Numbered from the stretch's first letter, positions 7,333 through 16,355 are shown. The stretch: DNA of 64,000 bases from Actinomyces trachealis (GCF_015711475.1 NZ_CP065027.1:434001-498000); one strand, 5' to 3'. Numbers and translations: made by a program. The notes: generated by a model from the sequence alone, not told the origin.

Positions 7333-9423
7333 TTACTTCTGGGCGAGCGCCTCCTTAGCCACGCCCGCGACGTTTTCCGCCGTGAAGCCGTAGCGCTCAA
7401 AGAGTTCACTGCCCGGGGCGGAGGCCCCAAAGTGGTCCAGGGATACGATCGCGCCGTCGTCTCCCACGTACTCGCGCCAGCCCATAGCGATACCTGCCTC
7501 CACACTGACCTTCACGGCGTCGGGCGGCAGCACGGCGGCACGGTAGGTCTCCTCCTGCTGCATGAACCACTCCAGGCAGGGGGCCGAGACCACCCGTGTG
7601 GGCACACCTTGCTCTTGCAGTAGCCCGCGCGCGCCCAGGGCCACGGCCAGCTCCGATCCGGTAGCCACGAGCACCAGCCGGGGCGCCACCTGAGCGCCGT
7701 CAACGCCCGCAGCCTCCGCCACCACGTAGGCCCCCTTGGGCACGCCTGCCAGGGCCGCCTGCGCCTCCACGACCACCGGCACGTTCTGGCGCGTCAGCAC
7801 CAGCCCGGCAGGCCGGTCCCGATGACCCAGCACCTGCGCCCAGGCGGCCACGGTCTCGTTGGCGTCGCCAGGCCGTACCACGTCCAGGCCGGGGATGGCC
7901 CGCAGCGAAGCCACGTGCTCGATCGGCTGGTGGGTGGGGCCGTCCTCGCCCACCCCAATGGAGTCGTGGGACCACACGAACACCGTGGGCAGTCCCATGA
8001 GTGCGGCTAGGCGCACCGCCGGGCGCATGTAGTCGGCAAAGACCAGGAAGGTGCCGCCGTAGGGGCGGGTTAGCCCGTCCAGGGAGATACCGTTGAGGAC
8101 CGAACCCATCGCATGCTCCCGCACCCCGAAGTGCAGGGTGCGTCCGTAGGGGCCGTCCCCCTCCGTCTGGGCCAGCTCCGGGGGCAGGAAGGAAGGCTCC
8201 CCGACCATGGTGGTGTTGTTGGAGCCTCCCAGGTCCGCTGAGCCGCCCCACAGCTCAGGCATGACGGGGGCCAGGGCGGCTAGGGTCTTGCCGGAGGCCA
8301 CCCGGGTGGCCAGGGACTCGCCCAGGGTGAAGCGGGGCAGGACGGCGTCGAAGTCGCTGGGCAAGTCGCCAGCCTGTAGGCGCTCCAGGAGGGCTGCCTG
8401 CTGTGGGTTGCTCTGCTGCCAGACGGCGAAGCGGGCGTCCCAGTCCTGACGGGCGGCGGCGGCCCGGGCAGCGGCCCGCTCCCGCAGGGCCTCCAGCAGG
8501 CCTGCGGGCATGAAGAAGTCCTGCTGTGGGTCCAGCCCCAGGTTGTGTTTGAGCCCCGCAACTTCCTGTGCCCCCAGCTTGGCGCCGTGGGAGGAGGCGG
8601 AACCGGCCTTGGTGGGGCAGGGCCAGGCGATCACGGTGTGCAGCCGCACCAGGGTGGGCCTCTTGGTCTCGGCGCGGGCCGCCACCAGGGCCTCGTGCAG
8701 GGCGTGCAGGTCCTCGGAGTACTCCTGGCCGCCGTGGGTCCAGTCTACGTCCAGCACCTGCCAGCCGTAGGCCGCGAACTCGGCGGAGGAGTCGGCGGTG
8801 TAGGCGATGTTGGTGCTGCCCTCGATGGAGATGTCATTGTCGTCGTAGATAGCGATCAGGTTGCCGAGCTGCTGAGTGCCAGCCAGGGAGGCGGCCTCCG
8901 CCGTCACGCCCTCCTGCATGCAGCCGTCTCCCATGATCGTGTACACGAAGTGGTCGAAGACTGATTCCCCGGGGGCGGTGGCGCCGTCCAGGATGCCGTG
9001 CTGACGGCGGGCAGCCATGGCCATGCCCACCGCGTTGGAGAAGCCTGCCCCCAGCGGCCCGGTGGTGGTCTCCACTCCGGCGGTGTGGCCGCGCTCGGGG
9101 TGACCGGGGGTGAGGGAGCCCCACTGGCGCAGGTGTTTGAGGTCCTCCACCTCCAGGCCGAAGCCCGCCATGAGGAGTTGGCAGTACTGGAGCATGGAGG
9201 CGTGCCCGATGGACAGCACGAAGCGGTCGCGTCCCAACCAGTGCGGGTCGGCGGGGTCTAGGCGCATCTCGTGCTGGTAGAGCAGGTGGGCCACGCCCGC
9301 CAGGGAGATGGCGGCACCGGGGTGACCGGATCCGGTCCGCTCGACGGCATCGGCGGTCAGGGCCTTGGCGGTGGCGATGGCTTGGAGGTCGAGATCCGTG
9401 ATGGTCAGGGTCTCGGTGGGCAT
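7333..9423 (-). CDS. tkt: Transketolase
   Basis: A 696-aa thiamine-diphosphate enzyme of the non-oxidative pentose phosphate pathway, moving two-carbon units between ketoses and aldoses. Seen: GHPGAAISLAG near residue 33, the ThDP/Mg motif GDGCMQEG near 155 with its partner asparagine, the pyrimidine-domain glutamate in FGVREHAMG, and HDSIGVGEDGPTHQP. The C-terminal transketolase domain is complete. Length is normal. AAGGAG lies 6-11 nt before the ATG. It is monocistronic between two intergenic spacers and ends at a strong hairpin. Confidence 0.97.
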   Translation of the reverse strand: MPTETLTITDLDLQAIATAKALTADAVERTGSGHPGAAISLAGVAHLLYQHEMRLDPADPHWLGRDRFVLSIGHASMLQYCQLLMAGFGLEVEDLKHLRQWGSLTPGHPERGHTAGVETTTGPLGAGFSNAVGMAMAARRQHGILDGATAPGESVFDHFVYTIMGDGCMQEGVTAEAASLAGTQQLGNLIAIYDDNDISIEGSTNIAYTADSSAEFAAYGWQVLDVDWTHGGQEYSEDLHALHEALVAARAETKRPTLVRLHTVIAWPCPTKAGSASSHGAKLGAQEVAGLKHNLGLDPQQDFFMPAGLLEALRERAAARAAAARQDWDARFAVWQQSNPQQAALLERLQAGDLPSDFDAVLPRFTLGESLATRVASGKTLAALAPVMPELWGGSADLGGSNNTTMVGEPSFLPPELAQTEGDGPYGRTLHFGVREHAMGSVLNGISLDGLTRPYGGTFLVFADYMRPAVRLAALMGLPTVFVWSHDSIGVGEDGPTHQPIEHVASLRAIPGLDVVRPGDANETVAAWAQVLGHRDRPAGLVLTRQNVPVVVEAQAALAGVPKGAYVVAEAAGVDGAQVAPRLVLVATGSELAVALGARGLLQEQGVPTRVVSAPCLEWFMQQEETYRAAVLPPDAVKVSVEAGIAMGWREYVGDDGAIVSLDHFGASAPGSELFERYGFTAENVAGVAKEALAQK

Positions 9424-9639
9424 GGGGCTTCTCCTTCACGGCGGTGCTGCGGGCCGCCTGGGGTGGTTGCCTTCGCATTGTGCCTTGCCTGGGGTGAGGC
9501 GGCAAAGCTCCTGGCTGGTCTGTCTTGTCACCCTGCTGTCACGGCGACGGCGTCGCTGCCGTCTACAGTCCGCAGCCAGTAGCCAGCAGCCCGCTAGGCT
9601 CACGCCTGTACCCCGCACGGCACCTTCCGGGAGGAAACC

Positions 9640-10581
9640 ATGATTAACGGAGAGCTAATCACCCTCAACGCTGGCGAGTACCAGGCACAGGTGGCCTCCT
9701 GCGGCGGGATGCTCGTGTCCCTGACCCGAGCGGATCGGGACTTGGTGCTCCCCTTCGACGCGGAGGCCAGTATGCCTTCCGGTTGGCAAGGAAAGACCAT
9801 GCTGCCCTGGCCTAACCGTATCGCTGGGTCCACCTACACCCGGGGCGGGCGCACGTTCCAGGTGGCTTGCAACGAGCCGGAGACGGGCGCCGCCAACCAC
9901 GGCTTGGTTTCCTGGACTGACTGGGAGGTCACCGGCATAGACGTCGATGCCGCCACCTTCGGGACCCTGCTGCCAGCCTCCTACGGCTACCCGTGGTCGC
10001 TGCTGGTAACCACCCGCTACCGTCTGCACCCCATCTGCGGCCTGTCCGTAACCACCCAGACGATCTGCGTGGGCGCAGCCCTGGCCACCGACGACGTCGT
10101 GGGCGCCCCCGGGGGCCTAGCCGCTGGCGCGCTCGCGGCCGCTCCCTATGGGATTGCGGCGCACCCGTATCTGAGCCGGGGCGTGAAGATCGACGAGTGC
10201 GTGCTGACCTTGCCCGGCGCCAAGGTTCTGGAGGCGGATGAGAACCTGACACCTACCGTTTTGCGGGACGTGGAGGGCACGGAGCAGGACTGGCGGGCGG
10301 GCAAGCAGATCGGTGCCACCCGGGCGGACAACGCCTTCACGGGGCTGCCCCAGGGGGTGTGGGAGATCCGCCTGGCTCGTGCTGAGGGCGGCCCCGCCGT
10401 CGTGCTGTCCTCTGATAGCCCGTGGGCGCAGATCTACACGGCTGACCACATGGGCCGTCGGGGTCTGGCTGTGGAACCGATGACCTGCCCGGCCAACGCT
10501 TTCAACACCGGTGAGAGTCTGATCGAGTTGGAAGTCGGGGCGGAGCACACCTTGGCCTGGAACCTGCGCGAAGTGGACTGA
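9640..10581 (+). CDS. Aldose 1-epimerase family protein (GalM-like)
   Basis: A 313-aa galactose-mutarotase-fold protein. PWPNRIAGSTY (residues about 58-68) and NEP...ANHGLV match the sugar-binding and first-histidine region of actinobacterial GalM-like proteins. IAAHPYL supplies the second histidine, and GLAVEPMTCPANAFNTG carries the conserved glutamate. It probably interconverts anomers of a hexose or hexose phosphate. The start is the ATG at 9640 with GGAGGAAACC directly before it. It is transcribed away from tkt and convergent with the potassium gene that follows. The exact sugar is unknown. Confidence 0.9.
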   Translation: MINGELITLNAGEYQAQVASCGGMLVSLTRADRDLVLPFDAEASMPSGWQGKTMLPWPNRIAGSTYTRGGRTFQVACNEPETGAANHGLVSWTDWEVTGIDVDAATFGTLLPASYGYPWSLLVTTRYRLHPICGLSVTTQTICVGAALATDDVVGAPGGLAAGALAAAPYGIAAHPYLSRGVKIDECVLTLPGAKVLEADENLTPTVLRDVEGTEQDWRAGKQIGATRADNAFTGLPQGVWEIRLARAEGGPAVVLSSDSPWAQIYTADHMGRRGLAVEPMTCPANAFNTGESLIELEVGAEHTLAWNLREVD

Positions 10582-10611
10582 ACCCGGAAGGAGCGCGGAC
10601 TGAGCCCGGCC

Positions 10612-11280
10612 TCAGCGCCGGTTGGCGAAGCGCTCCAGGAGGGCGGCGTCGCCGCCGACCACTAGCACGTCGTCGGCACTGACCAGGGTGTCCGGCTGGG
10701 CGTACTCGAAGGGCTCGCCGGGGCTCATCAGACCGAAGACCGTAACCCCGTAGCGGGAGCGGACCTTGGCGTCACCGATGGTGAAACCGTGCAGTTCGGC
10801 CGGCGGGTGCATCTTCACGATCGTGAAGCCGCCCTTCTCCATCTCGATGTAGTCGAGCATGCGTCCGGAGACCAGGTGGGCGGCGCGCTGCCCGGCATCG
10901 AACTCCGGGTAGACGACGTGGTGGGCGCCAATGCGCCGCAGGATGCGTCCGTGCGCGCGGCTGGTGGCCTTGGCCCAGATCTGGGGTGTGCCCAGGTCCA
11001 CCAGGTTGCCGGTGATCAGCACGGAGGCCTCCAGGGAGGAGGATAGGCCCACCACGGCGGTGCCAAACTCGACGGCGCCCAGCTGCTCCAGGGCCTCCAT
11101 GTCGGTGGCGTCGGCCTCCACCAGGGGGATACGCCCGGACCACTGGCGCACGATTACCGGGTCGTGCTCCACGGCCAGCACCTCACGACCCAGCCGGTCC
11201 AAGGTGGCGGCCACGGCGGAGCCGAAGCGTCCTAGCCCGATCACCAAGGTCGAGTCGTTGTGGGCGCTGGGGTCTGGCAT
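10612..11280 (-). CDS. Potassium uptake regulatory subunit (KtrA/TrkA, RCK domains)
   Basis: A 222-aa cytoplasmic gating subunit. The RCK_N Rossmann domain starts at residue 10 (LVIGLGRFGSAVA), has an acidic strand end (AVEHD) and includes ADATDMEAL. A TrkA_C domain occupies the last about 80 residues (HGFTIGDAKVRSRYGVTV). It binds NAD(H), ATP or ADP to control the channel subunit encoded 90 bp upstream. AGGAG precedes the ATG. Size fits KtrA (about 220 aa) rather than the duplicated enterobacterial TrkA. Confidence 0.93.
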   Translation of the reverse strand: MPDPSAHNDSTLVIGLGRFGSAVAATLDRLGREVLAVEHDPVIVRQWSGRIPLVEADATDMEALEQLGAVEFGTAVVGLSSSLEASVLITGNLVDLGTPQIWAKATSRAHGRILRRIGAHHVVYPEFDAGQRAAHLVSGRMLDYIEMEKGGFTIVKMHPPAELHGFTIGDAKVRSRYGVTVFGLMSPGEPFEYAQPDTLVSADDVLVVGGDAALLERFANRR

Positions 11281-11370
11281 GAAGGCTCCTGGGTTTCCGG
11301 TTGGTTTGAGTGCAGGTGAGAGGCGGGTGACGTCGTGGTGGCGGGTGCCGACGGCCTACACGGTAGCCGC

Positions 11371-12840
11371 TCAGCCGATCATTGGGCGTCCCTCAGGCAT
11401 GCGGATCACGCGCCGACGTTCACGTAGGGCCAGGGCGGACGCCATGGTCATGGTGCCCACGCGCCCTATGTACATCAGAGCGACCAGCACGTACTTGGCG
11501 GAGTCGGGCAGCGTGGGTGTCACCCCCGTGGACAACCCCACGGTGGCGAAAGCGCTAACCGTCTCAAAGAGGATGTGGTCCAGGTCTAGGTCCGTGAGCT
11601 GGAGCAGCAGGAGGGTGGCGGAGCCCACTGCCGTCGCCCCGATGATGACCACGGAGACGCACAGCCGCACAGTAGACAGGCCGATGCGGCGTCCGTAGGC
11701 CTCGATGTCCTGGTCACCGCGCGCCTCCGCGATGATCGCCAGCACCAGCACCGCGAAAGTGGTCACTTTGATACCGCCAGCTGTGGAAGCCGAGCCACCA
11801 CCGATGAACATGAGGATGTCCTGCAGGAACCAGGTGGTCTGATGCATCTCCGACGTCGGTGCGGTGGCCAGGCCGGAGGAGCGAGAGTTCACTGAGCTGA
11901 CCAGGGCACTGAGCAATTTGCCGTGCAGCGGCATCCCCCCGAGCGTGTGGGGATTGTTCCACTCGAAGGCCCCGACGCTGACAGCCGTCAGCAGGCTCAG
12001 GGTGGAGTAGGTGGTCAAGGTGAGTTTGGTGTGCAGACTCCAGGTGCGGGGGCGGTGGCGGCGCCGCACGATGTCCAGAATCACGGGGAAGCCTACGGCG
12101 CCCAGGAAGGTACCGATGATGATCGGCAGGCACATCCACCAGTCGGTGGCGTGCGGCTCCAGCCCCTCGGGCATGATGACGAAGCCCGCGTTGTTGAAGA
12201 TGGACAGGGACATGAACACCGCGTACCAGGCCGCCTTGTGCAGGGGCAGTCCGAGAGTCAGGAAGCGGGGTAAGAGGGCGGCGGTCAGGAGGACCTCCAC
12301 CCCTAGGGAGGTGCCGATCACGGCGCGCAGCAGGGAGCCGACGTCGCCCAAGGAGGACTGGGTTTCGGAGGCGGTGAGTAGGCGCTGGGTCAGGCCCACG
12401 TGGCGGGAGACGGCCAGGGAGAGCACGGAGGCCAGGGTCATGACGCCTAGGCCGCCGATCGCAGAGCCCATGATGATGGTGGCCTGCCCAAAGGTGGACC
12501 AGTAGGTGGCGGTCTCCACGGTGGTCAGGCCGGTGACGCAGACGGCGGAGGTGGCCTGGAACAGGGCGTCCACGAAGGGGGCGGCGGCCAGTCCGTTCGC
12601 GGTGGCGATAGGTAGGCAGAGCAGGCTGGTGATGCCCGCGATGATGGTGGCGAAGACGATCAGGGCTAGGCGGGCGGGGGAGGTGCGGGCGGCCCGGTCC
12701 ACGTAGGAGCGGGGGTTGAGCCTGGTGGCGACGGCCCGCCAGCCGGTCGGTACGGCAATGCGCATGACCAGCCGTGAGTTGTTGCTGTCCTCGTTGTCTC
12801 CGTTGGTGGAGGGCGTCAGCTCTTCTGTCGTGGCGGGCAC
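11371..12840 (-). CDS. Potassium uptake membrane subunit (KtrB/TrkH family)
   Basis: A 489-aa protein with four membrane-pore-membrane repeats. The first pore loop SAVCVTGLTTVETA, the second around IFNNAGFVIMPEGL, the third GSASTAGGIKVTT and the last SAFATVGLSTGVTP each carry a filter-like glycine. The N-terminal 25 residues are polar and poorly conserved, so the GTG at 12840 is uncertain; a downstream ATG (MRIAVPTGW) is possible. It forms the K+ channel complex with the RCK protein encoded next. Low-affinity sodium- or gradient-linked uptake is the family role. Confidence 0.93.
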   Translation of the reverse strand: MPATTEELTPSTNGDNEDSNNSRLVMRIAVPTGWRAVATRLNPRSYVDRAARTSPARLALIVFATIIAGITSLLCLPIATANGLAAAPFVDALFQATSAVCVTGLTTVETATYWSTFGQATIIMGSAIGGLGVMTLASVLSLAVSRHVGLTQRLLTASETQSSLGDVGSLLRAVIGTSLGVEVLLTAALLPRFLTLGLPLHKAAWYAVFMSLSIFNNAGFVIMPEGLEPHATDWWMCLPIIIGTFLGAVGFPVILDIVRRRHRPRTWSLHTKLTLTTYSTLSLLTAVSVGAFEWNNPHTLGGMPLHGKLLSALVSSVNSRSSGLATAPTSEMHQTTWFLQDILMFIGGGSASTAGGIKVTTFAVLVLAIIAEARGDQDIEAYGRRIGLSTVRLCVSVVIIGATAVGSATLLLLQLTDLDLDHILFETVSAFATVGLSTGVTPTLPDSAKYVLVALMYIGRVGTMTMASALALRERRRVIRMPEGRPMIG

Positions 12841-12981
12841 GCGCCCATTGTGGTCTATTGGCGCAAGTACCGGTGCTTTGTGGGTGTGGCGCAGGTTAGG
12901 TTGCGGGCTGTGGAGTCGGCGCTGCTGAGCAAAAGTGCACCATGTGACGAAAACGAACCTGTGTGGTGTACGTGACTAGGT

Positions 12982-12987
12982 TATATT
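12982..12987 (+). promoter_or_regulatory. Putative -10 (TATATT) ahead of the BldC-like gene
   Basis: TATATT stands in an A/T-rich island in otherwise GC-rich spacer, about 90 bp before the BldC-like start. No clear -35 was seen. The spacer 12841-13078 holds no ORF of its own. Confidence 0.35.
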
Positions 12988-13078
12988 TGGTGCGGTCCGT
13001 CAGGAAGCTGACCGTTGGTCGGCTCTCCTGGCTCCTTAAGTTCGCAACTGTTCGCCCTTGACGACGGGAATTCTGCCC

Positions 13079-13309
13079 ATGCCTTCGGGTCTGCCTACTT
13101 CTGCGGCTCCTGCCTTCTACACCGTGGCCGAGGTGGCCGCGATCCTGCGAGTCTCCAAGATGACCGTGTACCGCATGGTTCACTCTGGTGAGCTGGTGGC
13201 TATGCAGGTTGGCCGTTCCTTCCGGGTGCCGCAACGCGCCGTTGAGGACTACCTGTCTGCCGGGCTGGGTGACTGGGGCCACGGGGATCAGGCGGTCACC
13301 GGCTCTTGA
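13079..13309 (+). CDS. BldC/excisionase-type small helix-turn-helix regulator
   Basis: A 76-aa MerR-like DNA-binding protein. The core FYTVAEVAAILRVSKMTVYRM (about residues 13-33) is the helix-turn-helix, and VGRSFRVPQRAVEDYL is the wing and recognition end of BldC proteins. BldC binds head-to-tail direct repeats and controls developmental or stress timing in streptomycetes; a role here is inference. I use the ATG at 13079. An upstream in-frame TTG at 13058 would add seven residues. It is followed by a GGTCAC/GTGACC hairpin at 13329-13343. Confidence 0.88.
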   Translation: MPSGLPTSAAPAFYTVAEVAAILRVSKMTVYRMVHSGELVAMQVGRSFRVPQRAVEDYLSAGLGDWGHGDQAVTGS

Positions 13310-13449
13310 GAGCCGTTAGAATCGCCCGGTCACTGTGTGACCGGTGCTTGCGTGGGACAGCGCGCCGCCGGTTGTCACCCCGATAAGACCACGACCGGAC
13401 CGGCACGAGCCAACCGGGCCCCAGCCCACCACGACTACGAGGAGATCTC

Positions 13450-13548
13450 ATGGGATCCGTCATCAAGAAGCGCCGTAAGCGCATGGCCAAGAAGAAGCAC
13501 CGCAAGCTTCTACGCAAGACCCGTCACCAGCGTCGTAACAAGAAGTGA
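13450..13548 (+). CDS. Small ribosomal subunit protein bS22 (AURKAIP1/COX24-domain)
   Basis: A 32-aa, extremely basic protein beginning [19 protein letters not shown]. It agrees nearly residue for residue with the short 30S protein bS22 described in mycobacteria, which binds near the decoding centre. GAGGAG lies 8-13 nt before the ATG at 13450, and a hairpin with T-run follows. It is far below usual length cut-offs and easily missed. A promoter-like TAGAAT lies at 13317-13322. Function in translation is inferred from the family. Confidence 0.9.
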   Translation: MGSVIKKRRKRMAKKKHRKLLRKTRHQRRNKK

Positions 13549-13568
13549 CGAGCGCATCCGCGTGATTG

Positions 13569-13609
13569 CAGGGCCCCGAGCCGAGTGAATCCTCTGGCCG
13601 GGGCCCTTT
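13569..13609 (+). terminator. Terminator of the bS22 gene
   Basis: AGGGCCCCG at 13570-13578 pairs with CGGGGCCCT at 13598-13606, with further imperfect pairing inside, followed by TTG. It starts 21 bp past the bS22 stop. Confidence 0.75.
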
Positions 13610-13652
13610 GCATGCCCTAGGCCTACCCGGGCCGGTCCCGGTTGCCACCGCC

Positions 13653-13716
13653 ACTGGCGCATTTTCGGCACCAGTGGTGCCGGAATCCCGCGCCAGTCGC
13701 ACCGAAATGCGCCAGT
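13653..13716. repeat. Compound inverted/direct repeat between bS22 and murB
   Basis: ACTGGCGCATTTTCGG (13653-13668) is inverted, with one base missing, as CCGAAATGCGCCAGT (13702-13716). Between them lie a perfect palindrome CACCAGTGGTG (13669-13679) and a third GCGCCAGTCG copy in direct orientation. It could be an operator or a dispersed repeat; no protein is encoded. Confidence 0.75.
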
Positions 13717-13784
13717 CGGGCAGATGAGTGCTCGACGCCGTCACCTATCCTGGCGGCACGCCTACCTCACCTACAGGAGCCGAG

Positions 13785-15116
13785 ATGACCCAGCCTCCCA
13801 GCCAGCAGTCGGCCGTCCTCCCTGAAGTCTCCGGCATCCTGCCGGTCGACGTCGACGCCGCCGCCTGCGAGATCCCATTGACCCACGGCCCCGCCGATCC
13901 CACCACCTGGCCCACCGCCGTCGAGTCCCTGGCCCGCCCACTTGGCACCAGCCCTGCCCCCACCACCCTGGCTGAACTCACCACTCTGCGCGTGGGCGGG
14001 CCTGTGCGTGAGTACCTGGAGGTCAGCACTGAGGCCGAGCTCATCGATGCCGTGCGTGCCGCTGACGCCGACGGCATCCCCCTGCTCGTCATCGGTGGTG
14101 GCTCCAATATTCTTGCCTCCGACTCCGGCTTTGCTGGACTGGTGGTCCGCGATGCCCGCACAGATGTACGCCTGCTGTCTGACGACCGTTGCGGCGGCGT
14201 CGAGGTGCAGGCCACCGCAGGCACCACTTGGGACGATCTGGTGCGTGAGGCTGTAGTCAGCCAGTGGGGCGGATTCGCTCCTCTGTCCGGCATCCCCGGC
14301 ACCGTGGGGGCTGCTCCCGTGCAGAACATTGGGGCTTATGGTGCGGAGGTCGCCGAGCTGATCGCCTCCGTGCGCGCCTGGGATCGGGCATTTGGCAAGA
14401 CCGTGCACCTGCCCCTGAGTGAACTGGCCCTCAGCTACCGCGACTCCGCCCTCAAACGCTCCCTGACCGATGCCGCCGTGGGTGGCGGTCGCACCTGGGG
14501 GCCCACCGGCCGCTGGGTGGTGCTGCAGGTGGTCTTTACCGTGCGGCAGGCCACCCTCTCCGCACCCGTGGCCTACAAGCAGCTGGCGCAGGCCCTCGGT
14601 GTGAAGTTGGGAGAACGGGCACCCATGCGTGAGGTGCGTGAGGCCGTGCTGGCCTTGCGCAGCTCTAAGGGTATGGTCCTGGACGCCGCTGACTACGACA
14701 CCTGGAGCGCAGGCTCCTTCTTCACCAACCCGATCCTGGCCGCCTCCGAGGCTGAGGCTCTGCCCGCCGAGGCGCCACGATTCCCCGTGGCCGACTACTC
14801 CCGGGCCACCAGTGCGGGAGGCGTGCCTGTGCTGGAGGGGCTGGTTAAGACCTCTGCCGCCTGGCTGATCGACCACGCTGGCTTCGGCAAGGGCTGGGCG
14901 GTGGGGGGCGGCACTGATGGCGACGCCGGGCGCGGGGCTGCGGGGGGTGCAGTCGCTCCTGCCGCCAGCCTGTCCACCAAGCATGTTCTGGCCCTGACAA
15001 ACCGTGGCGGTGCGACCGCCGCCGACCTAATCGCCCTGCGCGACGCCGTCGTGTCCGGTGTGCGTGAGCGCTACGGCGTCACGCTGGTGCCCGAGCCTGT
15101 GCACGTCGGCTGGTGA
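13785..15116 (+). CDS. murB: UDP-N-acetylenolpyruvoylglucosamine reductase
   Basis: A 443-aa FAD enzyme that makes UDP-MurNAc for peptidoglycan. FAD-domain motifs LLVIGGGSNILASDSGF and SGIPGTVGAAPVQNIGAYG are clear. The active-site serine region is WSAGSFFTNP and the C-terminal glutamate is in VPEPVHVGW. It is about 100 residues longer than E. coli MurB, with an N-terminal extension of about 60 residues and a glycine-rich insert near residue 385. The start is the ATG at 13785 with AGGAG upstream; an in-frame GTG at 13728 has no such site. Its TGA overlaps the next gene's GTG. Confidence 0.96.
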   Translation: MTQPPSQQSAVLPEVSGILPVDVDAAACEIPLTHGPADPTTWPTAVESLARPLGTSPAPTTLAELTTLRVGGPVREYLEVSTEAELIDAVRAADADGIPLLVIGGGSNILASDSGFAGLVVRDARTDVRLLSDDRCGGVEVQATAGTTWDDLVREAVVSQWGGFAPLSGIPGTVGAAPVQNIGAYGAEVAELIASVRAWDRAFGKTVHLPLSELALSYRDSALKRSLTDAAVGGGRTWGPTGRWVVLQVVFTVRQATLSAPVAYKQLAQALGVKLGERAPMREVREAVLALRSSKGMVLDAADYDTWSAGSFFTNPILAASEAEALPAEAPRFPVADYSRATSAGGVPVLEGLVKTSAAWLIDHAGFGKGWAVGGGTDGDAGRGAAGGAVAPAASLSTKHVLALTNRGGATAADLIALRDAVVSGVRERYGVTLVPEPVHVGW

Positions 15117-16051
15117 GCACGACTAATTTGGGGCGCGGTGGCGTGGATGCGCGGTCGTCGATCGTCTCCCAGCTGGCGCCAGCCCTGGTGCTGTTTGTGG
15201 TGGCTATGGTCTGGGGCTCCTCCTTCACCCTCACCAAGGACCTGCTGGCGTACCAGCCGGTGCTGGATTTTTTGGGCTTGCGTTTTGCCGTGGCGGGAGT
15301 AGCTGGTGCTGTGGTGCTGGCGCCGCAGCTGTGGCGCGCAGATTGGGGTACCTGGTGGAGGGGCGCGGCGCTAGGGGCGGTTTTCGCCCTAGCGCAGGTG
15401 CTGCAGACCTTTGGACTGGACCGTGCCTCAGCCTCGGTGTCTGGCTTCCTGACCGCCTTGTATGTGGTGGGCACGCCGATTGTGGGGTGGGCGTTGTGGC
15501 GGGTGCGGCTGGCACGCTCCACACTGGTGTCGGTGCTGTTGGCGCTCGTGGGGGCGGCGGTGCTGGGGCTGACCGGGTTTCACGTTGGGATGGGGGAGTT
15601 GCTGCTGGTGGGTGGAGCCGTCTGCTACTCCTTCCATGTTGCGTTTATGGCCCGGTGGCGCGCAGGCCGTGACCCGCTGGCCTTGGGGGCGGTGCAGATG
15701 ATTGCCCTGGGGGTGATTCATCTGCCGCTGGCGCTACCGGATGGCTTGGTTCTTCCAGAGGGCCCCCAGCAGTGGGGCGTGCTGGTGTTCCTGGCGGTGA
15801 TCGTGGGGCTGGTGGCGCTGCTGGGGCAGACCTGGTCGCAGGGGCATATGGATGCGGCGCGCGCGGCGGTGATCATGGCTATGGAGCCGGTGTTCTCCGC
15901 GGTGTTCGCGGTGCTGTTGGGTGGTGAGGTGGTGACGGTACGGCTGTTGATTGGTGGTTTGCTGATTTTTGTCGGGTCGGTGGTGGCGGAACTTGGGCCA
16001 TTGGTCCGACGGCGTCGTGTCGTGGCTGGCCTGAGCGTGTCCAGGTCCTGA
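15113..16051 (+). CDS. EamA/DMT-family membrane transporter
   Basis: A 312-aa protein with ten hydrophobic helices in two EamA repeats. Typical motifs are VAMVWGSSFTLTKDLL in helix 1, LDFLGLRFAVAGV in helix 2 and AVIMAMEPVFSAVFAVLLGGE in helix 9. The family exports or exchanges amino acids, nucleotides, metabolites or drugs, so the substrate cannot be assigned. The GTG start overlaps the murB stop by 4 bp, implying co-translation. Whether this reflects a cell-wall role or only proximity is unknown. Confidence 0.92.
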   Translation: MSTTNLGRGGVDARSSIVSQLAPALVLFVVAMVWGSSFTLTKDLLAYQPVLDFLGLRFAVAGVAGAVVLAPQLWRADWGTWWRGAALGAVFALAQVLQTFGLDRASASVSGFLTALYVVGTPIVGWALWRVRLARSTLVSVLLALVGAAVLGLTGFHVGMGELLLVGGAVCYSFHVAFMARWRAGRDPLALGAVQMIALGVIHLPLALPDGLVLPEGPQQWGVLVFLAVIVGLVALLGQTWSQGHMDAARAAVIMAMEPVFSAVFAVLLGGEVVTVRLLIGGLLIFVGSVVAELGPLVRRRRVVAGLSVSRS

Positions 16052-16113
16052 CGTTCTGTGGTGTTGGTGCCCGGGGAACGAAGCCGGGGCTGACTGCGGG
16101 GCGAGATGGGTGT

Positions 16114-16136
16114 CCACGCGGCGGACATGATCGGCA
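16114..16136 (+). repeat. Short repeat copy A built on GCGGCGGACATGA
   Basis: These 23 bases recur at 35411-35433 with a single T/C difference. A shorter inverted copy (TCATGTCCGCCGTG) lies at 16211-16224. The copies are in spacers or gene relics, and similar but looser sequence continues 3' of both. Confidence 0.75.
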
Positions 16137-16210
16137 TCTCGGTGCCGCCCGCCTAGGTAAAACGGCGTGATTCCTGGCATTTGGGTGAGGCCGTTGCCGC
16201 CAGGCAGTGC

Positions 16211-16355
16211 TCATGTCCGCCGTGCAAGAGCGGCAGGCATCCTCAAGCAGTACCCAGCACCGAAGCCCCTCACCACCACCATCACGAAGTACAAGACCAG
16301 CGGCCCCAGGATGAGCCATACCAAACGCCCCTGGGTTGGGCTGGGACTCCGTCAT
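16211..16355 (-). pseudogene. Relic of a small single-helix membrane protein (frameshifted)
   Basis: On the minus strand, ATG at 16355 opens MTESQPNPGAFGM. The frame then changes to one reading VWLILGPLVLYFVMVVVRGF and ending ARRT before a TGA at 16211-16213. Joined, this gives a plausible roughly 48-aa protein with one transmembrane helix. Neither frame alone makes sense across the join near 16317, so I read it as a frameshifted small gene. The rest of the spacer 16052-16446 shows only the GCGGCGGACATGA repeats and the antitoxin promoter. Confidence 0.4.
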
